Shown: piece by piece, positions 1 through 7,957 of the stretch
Layout of the letters: the number at the start of each line of letters is the position of its first letter
Numbering within the stretch: the first letter of the stretch is position 1
Assembly (NCBI GenBank): GCA_902465325.1
Contig: CABQMV010000023.1
Span: 1-19,170 of the forward strand
Direction: 5' to 3'
DNA length: 19,170 nt
Origin: an uncultured Oscillospiraceae bacterium
GTDB lineage: Bacteria; Bacillota; Clostridia; UBA1212; SIG427
Program-made: the position numbers and the translations under genes
Notes under the pieces: model-generated
Told to the model about the DNA's origin: nothing
The model's database searches: none
What the model saw: only the letters and a program-made list of their open reading frames with translations

Positions 1-1029
1 GTGTTAGATACGGAGGATGCCCTGGTACGTACCCAGATTGTGTGCGGCACGCAAAGTCTTGCGCTGTGCTATTTTGGGATCCTGAGGCCGGGAGATGAGC
101 TTCTTTCCGTTACAGGACGGCTCTACGATACTTTGGATGAAGTGATTGGCCTTCGGGAAAATCCTTTGTCTTTGGCAGCTATGGGCGTTGCCTACAGACA
201 GGTTGACCTGCTTCCGGACGGATCGCCGGATTATGAAGAGATCAGCGCTTCTGTGACAGGGAGCACCAAGATGGCTGTTATTCAGAGATCCAGGGGATAC
301 AGCTACAGAGAGTCCTTTGATATTGAAACCATAGGAAAAATTATATCGGCTGTAAAGGCTGCCAATCCCAATACCATTGTTCTGGTGGATAATTGCTATG
401 GCGAATTTGTGGATACAGCAGAGCCTTCTAATGTGGGGGCGGACCTGATGGCAGGTTCTTTGATAAAGAACCCGGGAGGCGGTCTGGCCCTGACAGGCGG
501 CTATGTTGCAGGAAAGGCCCAGCTGGTAGCTCTCTGTGCTGACCGCTTGACGGCGCCTGGCCTGGGAAAGCATGTGGGTGCGTCTTTAGATCATAACCGG
601 CAGATGATACAAGGCTTTTATATGGCGCCTCATACTGTAGCGGAAAGCTTGAAGGGCGCTGTATTTACGGCGGGGCTTTTTGAAAGGCTGGGGTTTGAAA
701 CCTCTCCCGCGGCGACTGCAAAAAGAAGCGATATTATACAGGCCGTACGGTTTGAAGATCCGGAAAAGCTAAAGGCCTTTTGCAGGAGTGTCCAGGCTGC
801 TGCGCCGGTAGACTCCTATGTATCGCCAGAGCCATGGGATATGCCGGGCTATGAGGATCCGGTCATTATGGCGGCCGGTGCCTTTGTACAGGGTTCTTCC
901 ATAGAACTCAGCGCCGACGGTCCTATGAAGCCCCCTTATATTGCTTTTATGCAGGGCGGGCTGGTATATGCTAATGTTAAACTGGCTGCACTGCTGGGGG
1001 CGGACAGAATGTTAAAAGAGGAAAGATAG
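1..1029 (+). CDS. Methionine gamma-lyase family / aluminium-resistance-type PLP protein, 3' part
   Basis: This is a fold-type I PLP enzyme of the Met_gamma_lyase/'aluminium resistance protein' family (YnbB-like). These are Cys/Met-metabolism-type enzymes, and the exact substrate is not established. The PLP-binding aspartate is visible in LVDNCYGEF (D130 of the 342 residues seen). The likely Schiff-base lysine lies in GSLIKNPGGG (K156). The frame is open from base 1, and the first residues (EDALVR, VCGTQSLAL) match an internal part of the family. Family members are usually a little over 400 residues, so some 70-80 N-terminal residues probably lie upstream and the GTG at base 1 is not the true start. 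The stop at 1027-1029 is one base before the next ATG, which indicates an operon. The family assignment is firm; the physiological role is not. Confidence 0.85.
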   Translation: MLDTEDALVRTQIVCGTQSLALCYFGILRPGDELLSVTGRLYDTLDEVIGLRENPLSLAAMGVAYRQVDLLPDGSPDYEEISASVTGSTKMAVIQRSRGYSYRESFDIETIGKIISAVKAANPNTIVLVDNCYGEFVDTAEPSNVGADLMAGSLIKNPGGGLALTGGYVAGKAQLVALCADRLTAPGLGKHVGASLDHNRQMIQGFYMAPHTVAESLKGAVFTAGLFERLGFETSPAATAKRSDIIQAVRFEDPEKLKAFCRSVQAAAPVDSYVSPEPWDMPGYEDPVIMAAGAFVQGSSIELSADGPMKPPYIAFMQGGLVYANVKLAALLGADRMLKEER

Positions 1030-1030
1030 C

Positions 1031-2503
1031 ATGAGCGACTATAGAGATGAGTATACTTCAAAGCTGAAGAAAGTAACCACTCCGGGGGCAAGCCGGCCGA
1101 CGTCCGGCCGGACATCGGCGGCGCCTGCCTTTGAGAGGCCGCAGCCCCCTCAAAGGCAGAAAAATAAGCAGACCAAAGCCGCTCATACAAAAAAAACGGA
1201 TTCTCCAGCAAAAAAAATGGGATCAGTCCAGGTTTCCCCGGGGAAGAAGAAGCAGGCAAGAGGAAGGCGGATTGGGTTTGCCGTATTTTTTATTGTGATA
1301 GCGGTTCTTATTGTAGTGGCAATAGCCGGGCCTCACATTTCTGCTGGGGTAAAAACCAGTTTTGTTCAAAACGGAACGTTGGAGAAAAGCTCAGACGGTA
1401 CTGCCGTTTTTCTCCGGGAGGAGCTGACTGTAGCTGCGGAGACAGAGGGAAAGCTTATTGCCGGGATTAATGAAGGGGAACGGGCTGCAAAAGGCGAAGT
1501 GGTGGCCTATGTAGTGGACGATCAGATGGAGGAAGCGGTAGAAGAACTGAAAAAGGTGGAGGATCGCATTCTTTCGGCACAGACCTATAACGACAGTATG
1601 CTGGAATCTGTATCCTCCAGTCTCAATGAAATCAACAGTGCCGTGACAGGTGAAGTACTGGCCCTTACACCGGAAAGCGCAAAGGGCTGCCTGCGCAGTT
1701 TTTCGGATATTCAGAATAACATAGAAACCTATTTTGAGTTAAAAAATGATATGACCATGAATGTTGAGACAAAGGATGCTTATATCCTGTCTCTGCAGAC
1801 AAAAAGAAAAGAAATTTTAGACAGGCTAGACGGCCATATGCATGCTCTGACGGCGCCGGAATCAGGCATTGTTTCTTATTGCCTGGACGGCCGGGAAAGT
1901 ACTGTCAGCGCTATGGATTTTGAAAATGTCACCGTGGACATGCTGTCTGATTTTACGTCAAATGCATCTAAAAGCATAGGCAGAACCGTTAAAAGGGGGG
2001 GGAATGTATTTCGAATTACTTCGACCAATGAATACTATATAGCAGTAACCCTGGCAGACGGAGGACAGTCTGTAAAGAGAAATGCCAATGTAACGGTACA
2101 GGCGGACAACCGCTCCTTTAAGACCAATGCCAGTGTGGTGTCTGTGACGGATACCGGTGACGGGAGTACCATGGTTTTGCTTAAAAGCACATCCAATATG
2201 TCCACTACGATTTCTTACAGGACCCAGGATGTCCATGTTATTTTTGAAGCGGTAGCGGGCCTAAAGGTTCCGGTTAAAGTATTGACGGACTGGGATTCAG
2301 CGGGATTAACGGCAAAGATAACGCTGATTCGTTCTAATTATGTAGAATGCGTATATGTAAATGTAGAGTCCTACAATGATGAATATGCCATCATAACCAA
2401 TCAGACAGCCTTCGACCCGGAAACGGAAGAAAAAGGCGTACAGGCAAACGATATGGTAGTGCTGAATCCGGAGTCCGTAAAGGAAGGGGAGCTAATTGCA
2501 TGA
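1031..2503 (+). CDS. HlyD-like membrane-anchored adaptor protein
   Basis: 490 residues. A strongly basic, Lys/Pro/Gln-rich tail (1-80) is followed by one hydrophobic segment (about 81-100), giving an N-in single-pass topology. A first lipoyl-like half follows (about 122-163, EGKLIAGINEGERAAKGEVV), then a helical, probably coiled-coil stretch (about 165-268), the second half (TAPESGIVSYCLDG, about 274-287) and a beta-rich C-terminus. This is the plan of HlyD/MFP-type adaptors, which in Gram-positives usually work with an ABC or other exporter. No exporter gene is adjacent, so the partner is unknown. The start has GAGGAAAG about 7 bases upstream. The ATGA at 2500-2503 overlaps the next start, so translation is probably coupled. 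The gene contains three 8-base homopolymers: A8 at 1189-1196, A8 at 1210-1217 and G8 at 1995-2002. Confidence 0.82.
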   Translation: MSDYRDEYTSKLKKVTTPGASRPTSGRTSAAPAFERPQPPQRQKNKQTKAAHTKKTDSPAKKMGSVQVSPGKKKQARGRRIGFAVFFIVIAVLIVVAIAGPHISAGVKTSFVQNGTLEKSSDGTAVFLREELTVAAETEGKLIAGINEGERAAKGEVVAYVVDDQMEEAVEELKKVEDRILSAQTYNDSMLESVSSSLNEINSAVTGEVLALTPESAKGCLRSFSDIQNNIETYFELKNDMTMNVETKDAYILSLQTKRKEILDRLDGHMHALTAPESGIVSYCLDGRESTVSAMDFENVTVDMLSDFTSNASKSIGRTVKRGGNVFRITSTNEYYIAVTLADGGQSVKRNANVTVQADNRSFKTNASVVSVTDTGDGSTMVLLKSTSNMSTTISYRTQDVHVIFEAVAGLKVPVKVLTDWDSAGLTAKITLIRSNYVECVYVNVESYNDEYAIITNQTAFDPETEEKGVQANDMVVLNPESVKEGELIA

Positions 2504-3198
2504 GTATACGGGATAATATAATGCAGGTACAGGAAAGATTAGCGGAAGCGGCACTGCGTTCAGGGCGTGATCCGGAAGCGGTCACGTTAGTGGCGGTTTC
2601 TAAAACGGTAGGGGTTTCTCAGGTAAAGGAGGCCATGGATGCCGGTGTATCCCACTTTGCGGAGAATCGGGTGCAGATGCTTTTGGAAAAGCAAAAGGAG
2701 GAAAGGTTAGCGTATCCGCAGACTGACTGGCATTTAATCGGACATCTGCAGACCAATAAGGTGAAATATGTGATTGACCGGGTATCTCTCATCCATTCTG
2801 TGGACAGTCTGCACTTGGCCCAGGAAATAGACAGGCAGGCGGAAAAGCACGGCAGAATTATGCCAGTGCTCTTAGAGCTGAATATATCCGGAGAAGAGAG
2901 CAAGTTTGGACTGTCTCCCTGTGAAATAGACGATTTTATGGAAGGCTTTGAGAAGCTGCAGTATGTAAAATGTATGGGCTTAATGACGATGGCGCCCCGG
3001 TCTGCAGAAACTCCGGAAAAACGAAAAATTTTCAGGAAATTGTACAATATTTATGTTGACATGGGGAAACAAACCATATATAATGTAGATATGTCAATTA
3101 TGTCCATGGGAATGAGTAACGACTTTGAGGTTGCAGTTGAGGAAGGCTCCAACATGGTGCGGATTGGCACAAGTATTTTTACGCAGGATAAAACCTGA
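2500..3198 (+). CDS. YggS/YlmE family PLP-binding homeostasis protein
   Basis: 232 residues, the normal length for the PLPBP/YggS/YlmE family. These cytoplasmic single-domain TIM-barrel proteins bind pyridoxal phosphate and buffer it and amino-acid pools rather than catalysing a known reaction. The PLP lysine is K35 in VAVSKT. Other family marks are FAENRVQ (54-60), WHLIGHLQTNK (77-87), GLMTMAP (160-166) and the C-terminal phosphate-binding GSNMVRIGTSIF (216-227). The start overlaps the previous stop (ATGA) and is preceded by GGAAGGGGAG with about 8 bases of spacing. sepF follows 28 bases later. The ylmE-ylmF(sepF) order is a conserved Firmicute cell-division neighbourhood, and that supports the call. 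Confidence 0.93.
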   Translation: MSIRDNIMQVQERLAEAALRSGRDPEAVTLVAVSKTVGVSQVKEAMDAGVSHFAENRVQMLLEKQKEERLAYPQTDWHLIGHLQTNKVKYVIDRVSLIHSVDSLHLAQEIDRQAEKHGRIMPVLLELNISGEESKFGLSPCEIDDFMEGFEKLQYVKCMGLMTMAPRSAETPEKRKIFRKLYNIYVDMGKQTIYNVDMSIMSMGMSNDFEVAVEEGSNMVRIGTSIFTQDKT

Positions 3199-3226
3199 AT
3201 TTGCAAAAGATAAAGGGGGCAATATG

Positions 3227-3832
3227 ATGGCAGACTTGTTGAACAAGTTTAAAGGCTTTCTAGGTATTGACGAAGTAGAAGATTACGATGACGACGAGTA
3301 CATGTACGAGCAAGAGGACGACACAGAGGATTTCGCTGTTTCCGCTTCCAGAAATTCTGACTTTGAAGTATCAACTGCAACAACAAAAAGCGGAAGACTT
3401 TTTGGAAACAGATTTTCGTCTTCAAGTGTTGGCTTGAGACAACCAGAGGCTAAACCGGAGGCTAAAAAGGAATCTAAAAAAGATTCCAGAGAGAATACGA
3501 AAGAGGGGGCCAGGAAAATGGTTGATGTAGGATCGTCGGGTCTGCGCGTTGTACTGTGTAAACCTACGGAATTTGACAATTGTCAGGGCATCTGTTCTCA
3601 TCTGAGAGCGCAGATGACGATTGTGCTGAATTTGGAGTATGTTGCCAACGCAGCTGACAGAAAGAGAATTTTTGATTTTGTTTCAGGATGCTGTTATGCT
3701 CTTGACGGAAACATTCAAAAGGTAGCGGATCTGATTTATGTCATTGCTCCTTACAATGTGGACGTATTTGCCGAAGTTGGGGAAGAGGAGAAGGCTTCTT
3801 CTGAATCGTATGATTATGACAGTATTTTCTGA
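3227..3832 (+). CDS. sepF: Cell division protein SepF
   Basis: SepF is a membrane-associated FtsZ-binding protein that bundles and tethers FtsZ filaments at the septum. From this start it has 201 residues. A short amphipathic N-terminal helix (MADLLNKFKGFLG, 1-13) would be the membrane anchor. A long low-complexity linker, Asp/Glu/Tyr-rich at 15-36 and Lys/Glu/Ser-rich at 70-97, leads to the compact SepF core (about 107-182). The core shows the typical RKRIFDFVSG and ALDGNIQ motifs and ends in APYNVDVF. An acidic tail follows. I prefer the ATG at 3227 because AGGGGG (3214-3219) sits 7 bases upstream. The ATG at 3224 is in frame and would add one Met. Longer in-frame extensions run into yggS and have no family match. 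The usual neighbours ylmG, ylmH and divIVA do not follow; a terminator does. Confidence 0.93.
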   Translation: MADLLNKFKGFLGIDEVEDYDDDEYMYEQEDDTEDFAVSASRNSDFEVSTATTKSGRLFGNRFSSSSVGLRQPEAKPEAKKESKKDSRENTKEGARKMVDVGSSGLRVVLCKPTEFDNCQGICSHLRAQMTIVLNLEYVANAADRKRIFDFVSGCCYALDGNIQKVADLIYVIAPYNVDVFAEVGEEEKASSESYDYDSIF

Positions 3833-3891
3833 GAGAGCGGTTTTGCTGCATTTATAATGCGGAGATTTTACTGTTTTGTTGGTAGATTAGA

Positions 3892-3930
3892 GGGCATTCA
3901 ATACTGTATAGATTGAATGTCCGTTTTTTT
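3892..3930 (+). terminator. Intrinsic terminator after sepF
   Basis: An 11-bp stem (3892-3902 with 3912-3922; one G-U pair, core CATTCAAT/ATTGAATG) encloses a 9-base loop and is followed by seven T residues (3924-3930). It closes the lyase-hlyD-yggS-sepF operon. A smaller hairpin (3846-3852/3856-3862) precedes it and has only a broken T-rich tail. Confidence 0.88.
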
Positions 3931-3941
3931 ATGTTTATTAT
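3913..3941 (+). promoter_or_regulatory. Candidate sigma-A promoter for the aldolase/SDR gene
   Basis: TTGAAT (3913-3918), a 17-base spacer and TATTAT (3936-3941) would start transcription near 3948, about 20 bases before the ATG at 3969. The -35 overlaps the terminator stem of the previous operon. The -10 lies in AT-rich DNA where chance matches are common, so this is tentative. Confidence 0.35.
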
Positions 3942-3968
3942 TTATATAAAGGGTATGGTGATCTTATA

Positions 3969-5939
3969 ATGTCAATGGCGGAAATTGTTAAACTATCCCA
4001 TCAATATGGGGCGAACCCGGACTTTGTATTGGCCGGAGGCGGGAACACTTCTTATAAGGACGATTCGTTTCTATATATTAAAGGTTCCGGGACAACGCTG
4101 GCGTCTATTACAGAAGAGGGCTTTGTGAAAATGAACAGGGCGAAGCTGAATGCTATGTTTGAAAAGGAGTATTCTTCTGACGCTGCGGAGCGGGAAGCCC
4201 AGGTGCTGGCGGACATGATGGCGGCACGGGAGCCTTCTGAATTGGAAAAGCGACCCAGCGTAGAAACCTTACTTCACAATATTATTCACTACACCTATAT
4301 CGTACATACTCATCCTGCCATGGCCAACGGACTGACCTGCGGCAGGGACGGACAGGCCAGAGCACGGCAGCTCTGGGGAGACCGGGTGGTATGGATCGAC
4401 CTTGTAGAGCCAGGATTTGTTTTAGCGACTACTGTTAAGAAGGCACTGGAGGAATATAAGAAGACGGCGGGCAGGGATGCGGACATTATACTGCTTCAGA
4501 ATCACGGTATCTTTGTAGCAGGAAATACGCCTCAGGAAATTGAAGAAAAAACGGAACTTCTGTTTCATGCATTAGAGAAGGAATGTAAAATAAAACCTGA
4601 TTTTTCTCAGACAGAGTTTGACTGTCAGCGGGCGGCTTTTCTGGCTCCCGCCATTCGGATGTTGCTGCGGGACGGAGGCACTTCTATTGTGAAGTTCTAC
4701 ACCAATCGGGAGGTTCTGTCCATGCTGCAGACCAGAGAATCCTTTTATCCCATATCGTCGGCCTACTCGCCGGACCATATTGTCTACTGCCGGCCAGAGG
4801 CGCTTTTTGTAGAGGCAGCAGAGGATTTGGAAGCGCAGTATGATTTGCTGGCTCAGGGGATTTCCGATTATAAAAAAGAAAAGGGCTTTGCGCCGAAGGT
4901 CATTGCAGTACAGGGTCTGGGCTATTATGCCTGGGGGACGAATATAAAAAATGCGGATATCTGCGGGCAGGTCTTCATGGATGCCGTTAAAATCGGCGTG
5001 TATTCCAAAAATTTTGGCGGCGCACAGTTTATGACCCCGTATATGATTGATTTTATCTGCAACTGGGAGGTGGAATCCTACCGTTCTAAGGTTAGTCTGG
5101 CGGGGGCTGCGGCCAAACGCCTGGAGAGTAAGATTGCAATTGTTACCGGCAGTGCGCAGGGCTTCGGTCAGGGAATTGCGGAGGAGATGCTGAAAGAAGG
5201 GGCCAACGTAGTAATCGCAGACCTGAATGTGGAATTGGCCAGGACAAACAGTCAGGCCATGAATGAAAAGTACGGAAAGGGGCATTCTCTTCCTTTGGGC
5301 GGCAATGTAGGCGAGGAGGCGTCTGTCAGGGATATGGTGTATCGTACTGTTCTTGAGTACGGCGGTTTGGATATCCTTGTTAACAATGCGGGTATTGCAA
5401 TAGCCGGGGGACTGGAGGAAATGACAGTAGAGAAATTTGAACTGGTAACAAAGGTCAACTATACTGCCTATTTTTTGTGTGCTAAATATGCTTCTCGGAT
5501 CATGAAAATACAGAACCGGTTTGACGAGAGCTATATGGCGGATATTATTCAGATCAATTCAAAATCCGGTCTGGAGGGTAGTAAGAACAATTTTGCCTAT
5601 GCGGGCAGCAAATTTGGCGGCGTAGGTCTTACGCAGAGCTTTGCCCTGGAATTAGTGGGCTATCGTATTAAAGTGAACTGTATCTGTCCGGGAAATCTGC
5701 TGAACGGGCCCCTGTGGTCTGATCCGGTTAAAGGGCTGTTTGTACAGTATTTGAATGCCGGTAAGGTTCCCGGAGCGAAAACCGTTGCGGATGTAAGGGC
5801 GTATTATGAAGGAAAGGTGCCTATGCACAGGGGCTGTGAGATCCTGGACGTGGCCAGAGCCATTTTCTATATTGTAGAACAGGAATATGAGACCGGTCAG
5901 GCCATTCCTGTTACCGGCGGCCAGGTTATGCTAAAGTAA
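3969..5939 (+). CDS. Bifunctional class II aldolase / short-chain dehydrogenase
   Basis: 656 residues in two domains. The N-terminal half (about 1-370) is a class II aldolase/adducin fold. Probable zinc ligands are H113 and H115 (IVHTHP) and H179 (LQNHG), with GGGNTS at 23-28. The C-terminal half (about 385-656) is an NAD(P)-dependent short-chain dehydrogenase: cofactor motif TGSAQGFG (393-400), NNAG (472-475), and catalytic S531, Y544 and K548 in YAGSK. The overall plan is that of the rhamnulose-1-phosphate aldolase/dehydrogenase (RhaEW-like) family. However, INSKSGLEGSK, FGGVGLTQS, the GNLL region, VPMHRGCEILDV and VTGGQVM are strikingly like SrlD, sorbitol-6-phosphate 2-dehydrogenase. Inference: it oxidises a sugar alcohol phosphate or similar polyol and cleaves the product. 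The substrate is unknown. GGTGAT lies 6 bases before the start. No transporter or regulator for sugar use is next to it. Confidence 0.87.
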   Translation: MSMAEIVKLSHQYGANPDFVLAGGGNTSYKDDSFLYIKGSGTTLASITEEGFVKMNRAKLNAMFEKEYSSDAAEREAQVLADMMAAREPSELEKRPSVETLLHNIIHYTYIVHTHPAMANGLTCGRDGQARARQLWGDRVVWIDLVEPGFVLATTVKKALEEYKKTAGRDADIILLQNHGIFVAGNTPQEIEEKTELLFHALEKECKIKPDFSQTEFDCQRAAFLAPAIRMLLRDGGTSIVKFYTNREVLSMLQTRESFYPISSAYSPDHIVYCRPEALFVEAAEDLEAQYDLLAQGISDYKKEKGFAPKVIAVQGLGYYAWGTNIKNADICGQVFMDAVKIGVYSKNFGGAQFMTPYMIDFICNWEVESYRSKVSLAGAAAKRLESKIAIVTGSAQGFGQGIAEEMLKEGANVVIADLNVELARTNSQAMNEKYGKGHSLPLGGNVGEEASVRDMVYRTVLEYGGLDILVNNAGIAIAGGLEEMTVEKFELVTKVNYTAYFLCAKYASRIMKIQNRFDESYMADIIQINSKSGLEGSKNNFAYAGSKFGGVGLTQSFALELVGYRIKVNCICPGNLLNGPLWSDPVKGLFVQYLNAGKVPGAKTVADVRAYYEGKVPMHRGCEILDVARAIFYIVEQEYETGQAIPVTGGQVMLK

Positions 5940-5967
5940 AAGAAATCAATTTGAAATGTGGGTAAGA

Positions 5968-5993
5968 GGGCTGCCCGGTCCCTGAGGCAGCCC
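5968..5993 (+). other. Perfect hairpin between the aldolase and topoisomerase genes
   Basis: GGGCTGCC (5968-5975) and GGCAGCCC (5986-5993) form an 8-bp GC-rich perfect inverted repeat around a 10-base loop. No T-run follows on the plus strand, so it is not a standard intrinsic terminator. It may act as a weak terminator, an RNA-stability element or a pause site. I see no convincing promoter in the rest of this 79-base gap. Confidence 0.5.
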
Positions 5994-6018
5994 GTATGCT
6001 TATGAGGGGCGGTTTTAC

Positions 6019-7092
6019 ATGAGTGAACAGAAGAAGAGTAAACATTATGGAAATGACAGTATTTCACAGCTGAAGGGGGCGGACAGAGTCCGGCTCCGCC
6101 CGGCTGCTATTCTGGGCTCTGACGGTCTGGAGGGCTGTCAGCATACCTTTATTGAAATACTGGCCAATTCCATAGACGAAGCAAGGGAAGGATACGGTAA
6201 GGTTATTGAGGTAACCCGCTTCCGGGACCGTTCTATTCAGATCCGAGATTACGGAAGGGGCTGTCCGGTAGACTATAACGAGAAGGAAAAAAAGTATAAT
6301 TGGGAGCTTGTGTATTGTGAGCTTTATGCAGGCGGAAAGTATGAGAATAATACTGCGGGCGGAAATTACGAGTACAGCTTGGGTCTGAACGGCTTGGGAA
6401 GCACAGCTACCCAGTACAGCTCAGAATACATGGACGTTACTGTTTTCAAGGACGGTTTCAAATATGAGCTGCATTTTGAAAAAGGAAATAATGTGGGAGG
6501 ACTGAAAAAGGAGCCGTATCACTATAAGCATTCCGGAACCTTGCAGAAATGGAAGCCGGATCTGGAGGTGTTTACGGATATTAATATTCCTCTGGACTTC
6601 TTTACCACCATGTTAAAAAAGCAGGCCGTAGTAAATGCGGGCCTGAAGTTTGTACTGACTGACGAGGAGAGCGGACAACGGTTTGAATATCTCTATGATA
6701 ACGGCATTGTAGACTATATTAAAGAAGTATCAGGAGAGAGAGGCTTTACCGGGATTCAATTCTACACCACCCAGACAAAAGGGCGTGACAGAGCGGATCT
6801 GCCGGAATACAAACTGAAAATTGAATTTGCATTTTGTTTTAACAATTACGAAAATATGCTGGAATACTATCATAATTCCAGCTTCCTTGAAAATGGAGGC
6901 GCCCCTGAGCGGGCAGTTAAAAATGCTTTTGTTTCTGAAATTGATAAATATATTAAAAGTGTAGGAAAGTACAGCAAAGACGAAGCGAAGATTGCTTTTA
7001 ACGATATCCAGGACAGCTTGATTTTGGTATCCAATTCCTTCTCCACCATGACAAGCTTATTGAGAACCGGACGGAGGCGGACAAGATTGTAG
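6019..7092 (+). pseudogene. GyrB/ParE-like topoisomerase B subunit, N-terminal fragment
   Basis: The 357-residue frame holds a GHKL ATPase domain. E46 is the expected catalytic base, N50 and D53 lie in ILANSIDEA, IRDYGRG is at 76-82, and the ATP-lid loop GLNGLGSTATQYSS is at 122-135. The transducer domain follows and stays recognisable up to VSNSFSTMTS (ending near 7056). After that the frame reads 11 unrelated residues and stops at 7090-7092. The matching sequence resumes in another frame from about 7056 (LIENRTEADKIVEQ). Compared with GyrB/ParE, roughly 30 residues are missing at the join, including the segment that should carry the QTK loop whose lysine contacts the ATP gamma-phosphate. 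The net change must be a loss of 3k+1 bases. The family is a divergent clostridial topoisomerase B: the usual RPGMYIG motif reads RPAAILG. The lesion is either real or an assembly error. Confidence 0.8.
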
Positions 7093-7097
7093 AGCAG

Positions 7098-7916
7098 GTG
7101 CTGATTAATAAACGGAGCCGTGAGCAGGCAGAGAAGCAGCGCATCAATATAAAAAAGAAGCTGACGGGAAATATTGATATTTCTAACCGGATCAAAAAGT
7201 TTGTGGACTGCCGCTCCAAGGATACCGACAAGCGGGAACTCTATATTGTGGAAGGTGATTCTGCCCTGGGCTCTGTTAAACAGGGGCGTAATGCGGAATA
7301 TCAGGCAATTATGCCGGTAAGGGGCAAAATTTTAAATTGCCTGAAGGCCGGATACGACCAGATTTTTAAAAGTGAAATTATAACGGACCTGGTAAAGGTT
7401 CTGGGCTGCGGCGTGGAGATTAAGACCAAGCACAGTAAAGATATGACGGCTTTCGATTTGAGTCTTCTGCGGTGGAACAAGGTGATTATCTGTACGGATG
7501 CCGATGTAGACGGATACCAGATCCGAACATTGATTCTTGCCATGATATACGGGCTGATGCCGACGCTGATTGAGGAGGGAAAGGTATTTATTGCAGAGTC
7601 TCCTCTATATGAAATTACGACGACTAAGGATAAAACCTATTTTGCCTTTGACGAAAGGGAGAAAACGGAGATTTTGGCGGGTATAGAAGGAAAGTATACC
7701 ATTCAGCGGTCCAAGGGGTTGGGTGAGAATGAGCCTGAAATGATGTGGGAGACCACGATGAATCCGGAGACCAGAAGGCTGATTAAGGTGATGCCGGAGG
7801 AGGCCGAGAAGACGGCGTACTATTTCGAGATGCTGCTGGGAGATGACCTTCCGGCCAGAAAGAACCATATTGAGACTACAGGCAGTCTTTATCTGGATGA
7901 CTTGGATCTGATGTAA
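7098..7916 (+). pseudogene. GyrB/ParE-like topoisomerase B subunit, C-terminal TOPRIM fragment
   Basis: This is the continuation of the gene above in a different frame; homologous sequence in this frame already begins at about 7056. It carries the TOPRIM metal-binding motifs EGDSA (glutamate codon at 7251) and DADVDG (7497-7514), plus PVRGKILN and QRSKGLGENEPEMM, and runs to the normal C-terminal end of the family. Product from the GTG at 7098 would be 272 residues. That GTG is five bases after the upstream stop, so reinitiation is conceivable, but there is no good ribosome-binding site. An isolated TOPRIM fragment could not turn over ATP. The intact A-subunit gene begins 41 bases downstream, as expected for an adjacent B/A pair. 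Confidence 0.8.
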
Positions 7917-7957
7917 GTGGATTTGAATGAGCAGGGAAAGAATTTGGTGATTTAAAA

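Noticed and set aside
1..3. GTG at base 1 as the true start of the PLP enzyme
   Set aside because: The translated N-terminus already matches an internal part of the family and the protein is too short, so the gene is cut by the window edge.
3125..3226. A longer SepF starting inside yggS
   Set aside because: The extra residues are an out-of-frame reading of yggS and have no SepF character; AGGGGG fits the ATG at 3227 (or 3224).
4572..5285. Long minus-strand open frame opposite the aldolase/SDR gene
   Set aside because: It is fully antisense to a well-supported gene, with low-quality composition and no recognisable domain.
7053..7058. HindIII site (AAGCTT) exactly at the deletion join, hinting at a cloning artefact
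   Set aside because: A six-base match is easily due to chance, and nothing else in the window suggests cloned DNA; noted only as a reason to check the reads.
7050..7092. Programmed ribosomal frameshift in the topoisomerase B gene
   Set aside because: No slippery heptamer is visible and about 30 conserved residues are missing, which a frame change cannot restore.
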